The position numbers and the translations under genes were made by a program. From Balneolaceae bacterium SMO_bin1 (lineage in GTDB: Bacteria > Bacteroidota > Rhodothermia > Balneolales > Balneolaceae): 7,517 nt of DNA. Below, one piece after another: positions 6,597-7,517 of this stretch (the stretch's first letter is position 1; every line of letters starts with the position of its first letter). A model generated the notes under the pieces. It saw only the letters and a program-made list of their open reading frames with translations. It was not told where the DNA came from and did no database searches. The DNA lies in the NCBI GenBank assembly GCA_003123965.1, contig NNSL01000403.1:1-7517 (forward strand). The letters run 5' to 3'.

Positions 6597-7391
6597 TTGC
6601 TTACAAACCGCTTTTTTGATGGCCAGTCCCAACATGTGTTTAGCTACATTAATAGCTCCCTCCTGTTCGCCTTCGTAAACCAGTTCAAGTTTGCCCGTAA
6701 GTGCCGGCACAACGTGATAAACATCGGTGATACGTGCTACCGCCTTGGATTCTCCATTCACAATTGCGCGCCGCTCGGCCGATGACACCAGCTGTTCCAT
6801 AGCTGTAATTGTCAGCCGGGCGGATACCCCACTTTTTTGATCGATATATTCCGAATCGCGGGCTTCGAACGCCGCTTGCTCAATTATTTCACGAATGATA
6901 TCCGGTACATGAACCTCGATCGACTCATCTCGTGCTGCCCACGCCTCCTGCCTGGTAATATTCATCCCAATAGAAATATCTTTCGGGTAATGGGTCATAA
7001 TTTGGGAGTCAATGCGATCTTTGAGCGGCGTAATAATGTTACCGCGATTGGTATAATCCTCAGGGTTTGCTGAAAATACCATGGCAACATCAAGCGGTAT
7101 GCGCACATCAAACCCACGGATCTGAATATCGCGTTCCTGCATAATATTAAGCAGAGCTACTTGAATGCGTGGCTGCAGATCGGGCAGCTCATTGATCGCA
7201 AAAATCCCGCGGTTAGTTCGCGGCACCAAGCCAAAGTTAATTACATTTTCGTCGGCCAAGGTCCGCTTTTGAGTGGCTGCTTTAATAGGATCTAAATCGC
7301 CGATCAAATCAGCGACGGTAGTATCAGGCGTAGCCAGTTTTTCTCCATATCGCTGCGAGCGCGGGACCCAGCGTATGGGAGTATCATCGCC

Positions 7392-7397
7392 TTTTTT
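7392..7397 (-). other. frameshift site 1 in the AAA+ ATPase (A6 run on coding strand)
   Basis: The coding strand reads GAA GAA AAA AGG CGA TGA. Removing one A gives GAA GAA AAA GGC GAT GAT ACT (E-E-K-G-D-D-T) and restores the downstream frame, which is open for 28 codons to 7307 and beyond. Confidence 0.82.
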
Positions 7398-7517
7398 CTT
7401 CTACCAAATCACGAGCGAACTTAGACACCGGGTTAAACGGATCATCGTTTATCTCAGAGCCTTCAATAACGGGCATGTAATCATCCAGAAAGTTCACCAT
7501 TAACCGGAGCATACGCG

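Larger units (their letters stand above)
6245..7517 (-). pseudogene. ChlI/MoxR-like AAA+ ATPase, two frameshifts, 5' end beyond the window
   Basis: One gene seen as three reading frames. Joined across two single-base insertions it gives about 422 aa that are collinear with the family as I know it. Segment 1 (7515 to about 7393) ends in a premature TGA at 7384-7386. Segment 2 (7391 to about 6594) holds the Walker-B-like GIFAINELPDL (joined residues 103-113), sensor 1 FSANPEDYTNRG (about 147-158), LKDRID (164-169), SGVSARL (228-234) and YEGEQEG (280-286), and ends in a premature TGA at 6588-6590. Segment 3 (6592 to 6245) continues PDPQKQKKQEED, then LDWFADGNSLE and an acidic C terminus. The Met at 6493 is internal, not the start of a small gene, and the apparent start at 7307 is an internal Leu codon (TTG). 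The Walker A loop should lie just past the right edge. Such ATPases are usually chaperone-like and work with von Willebrand A-domain partners; no partner is visible here. Either a decaying gene or an intact gene with sequencing errors. Confidence 0.85.

Noticed and set aside
7384..7397. Programmed -1 frameshift at AAAAAAG in the ATPase
   Set aside because: The restored frame requires a +1 (or -2) shift; a -1 slip would not reach it.
1..7517. Defence island, CRISPR, phage, transposon or biosynthetic cluster
   Set aside because: All genes are recognisable housekeeping or metabolic families with uniform composition; no direct repeats, integrases or transposases were seen.

Overview
The window looks like ordinary chromosomal DNA from a Bacteroidota-type bacterium, most likely the Balneolota lineage (Balneola, Gracilimonas, Fodinibius and relatives). 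Four things point there: start codons without Shine-Dalgarno sequences and with AT-rich leaders, a near-perfect TTG/TANNTTTG promoter, a Bacteroidota-style LptE lipoprotein, and the pairing of that gene with a receiver-less sigma-54 activator. GC content is around 45% by eye. The lineage call is inference, because there is no rRNA or other phylogenetic marker gene beyond L31.

Layout, left to right. (1) Bases 2-778 (+): the 3' part of a HAD-superfamily hydrolase whose catalytic Asp codon lies just off the left edge. (2) 824-2509 (-): a complete GH13_18 sugar phosphorylase, closest by motif to glucosylglycerate phosphorylases, converging on the HAD gene. (3) 2510-2712: a 203-bp divergent regulatory region with a candidate phosphorylase promoter, a spaced inverted repeat and a palindrome touching the next start. 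(4) 2713-5253 (+): a likely operon of a sigma-54 enhancer-binding protein, lptE 4 bp downstream, and a TPR protein. (5) 5250-5885 (-): a glyoxalase-II-like metallo-beta-lactamase hydrolase whose 3' end overlaps the TPR gene by 4 bp. (6) 5960-6175 (-): rpmE (ribosomal protein L31, zinc-free form) with its own promoter, and a hairpin between it and the hydrolase. (7) 6245-7517 (-): a ChlI/MoxR-like AAA+ ATPase running off the right edge and broken by two single-base insertions, both in short homopolymers.

How the genes relate: the activator/lptE/TPR block suggests control or co-expression of outer-membrane LPS assembly. The phosphorylase, perhaps with the HAD enzyme, suggests sugar or compatible-solute turnover. 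The other genes are housekeeping.

I found no mobile element, CRISPR array, tRNA or rRNA, and nothing that amounts to a new defence or biosynthetic system. The most useful observations are the two frameshifts, which turn one conserved ATPase into apparently separate ORFs, and the unexplained symmetrical elements between the phosphorylase and the activator.
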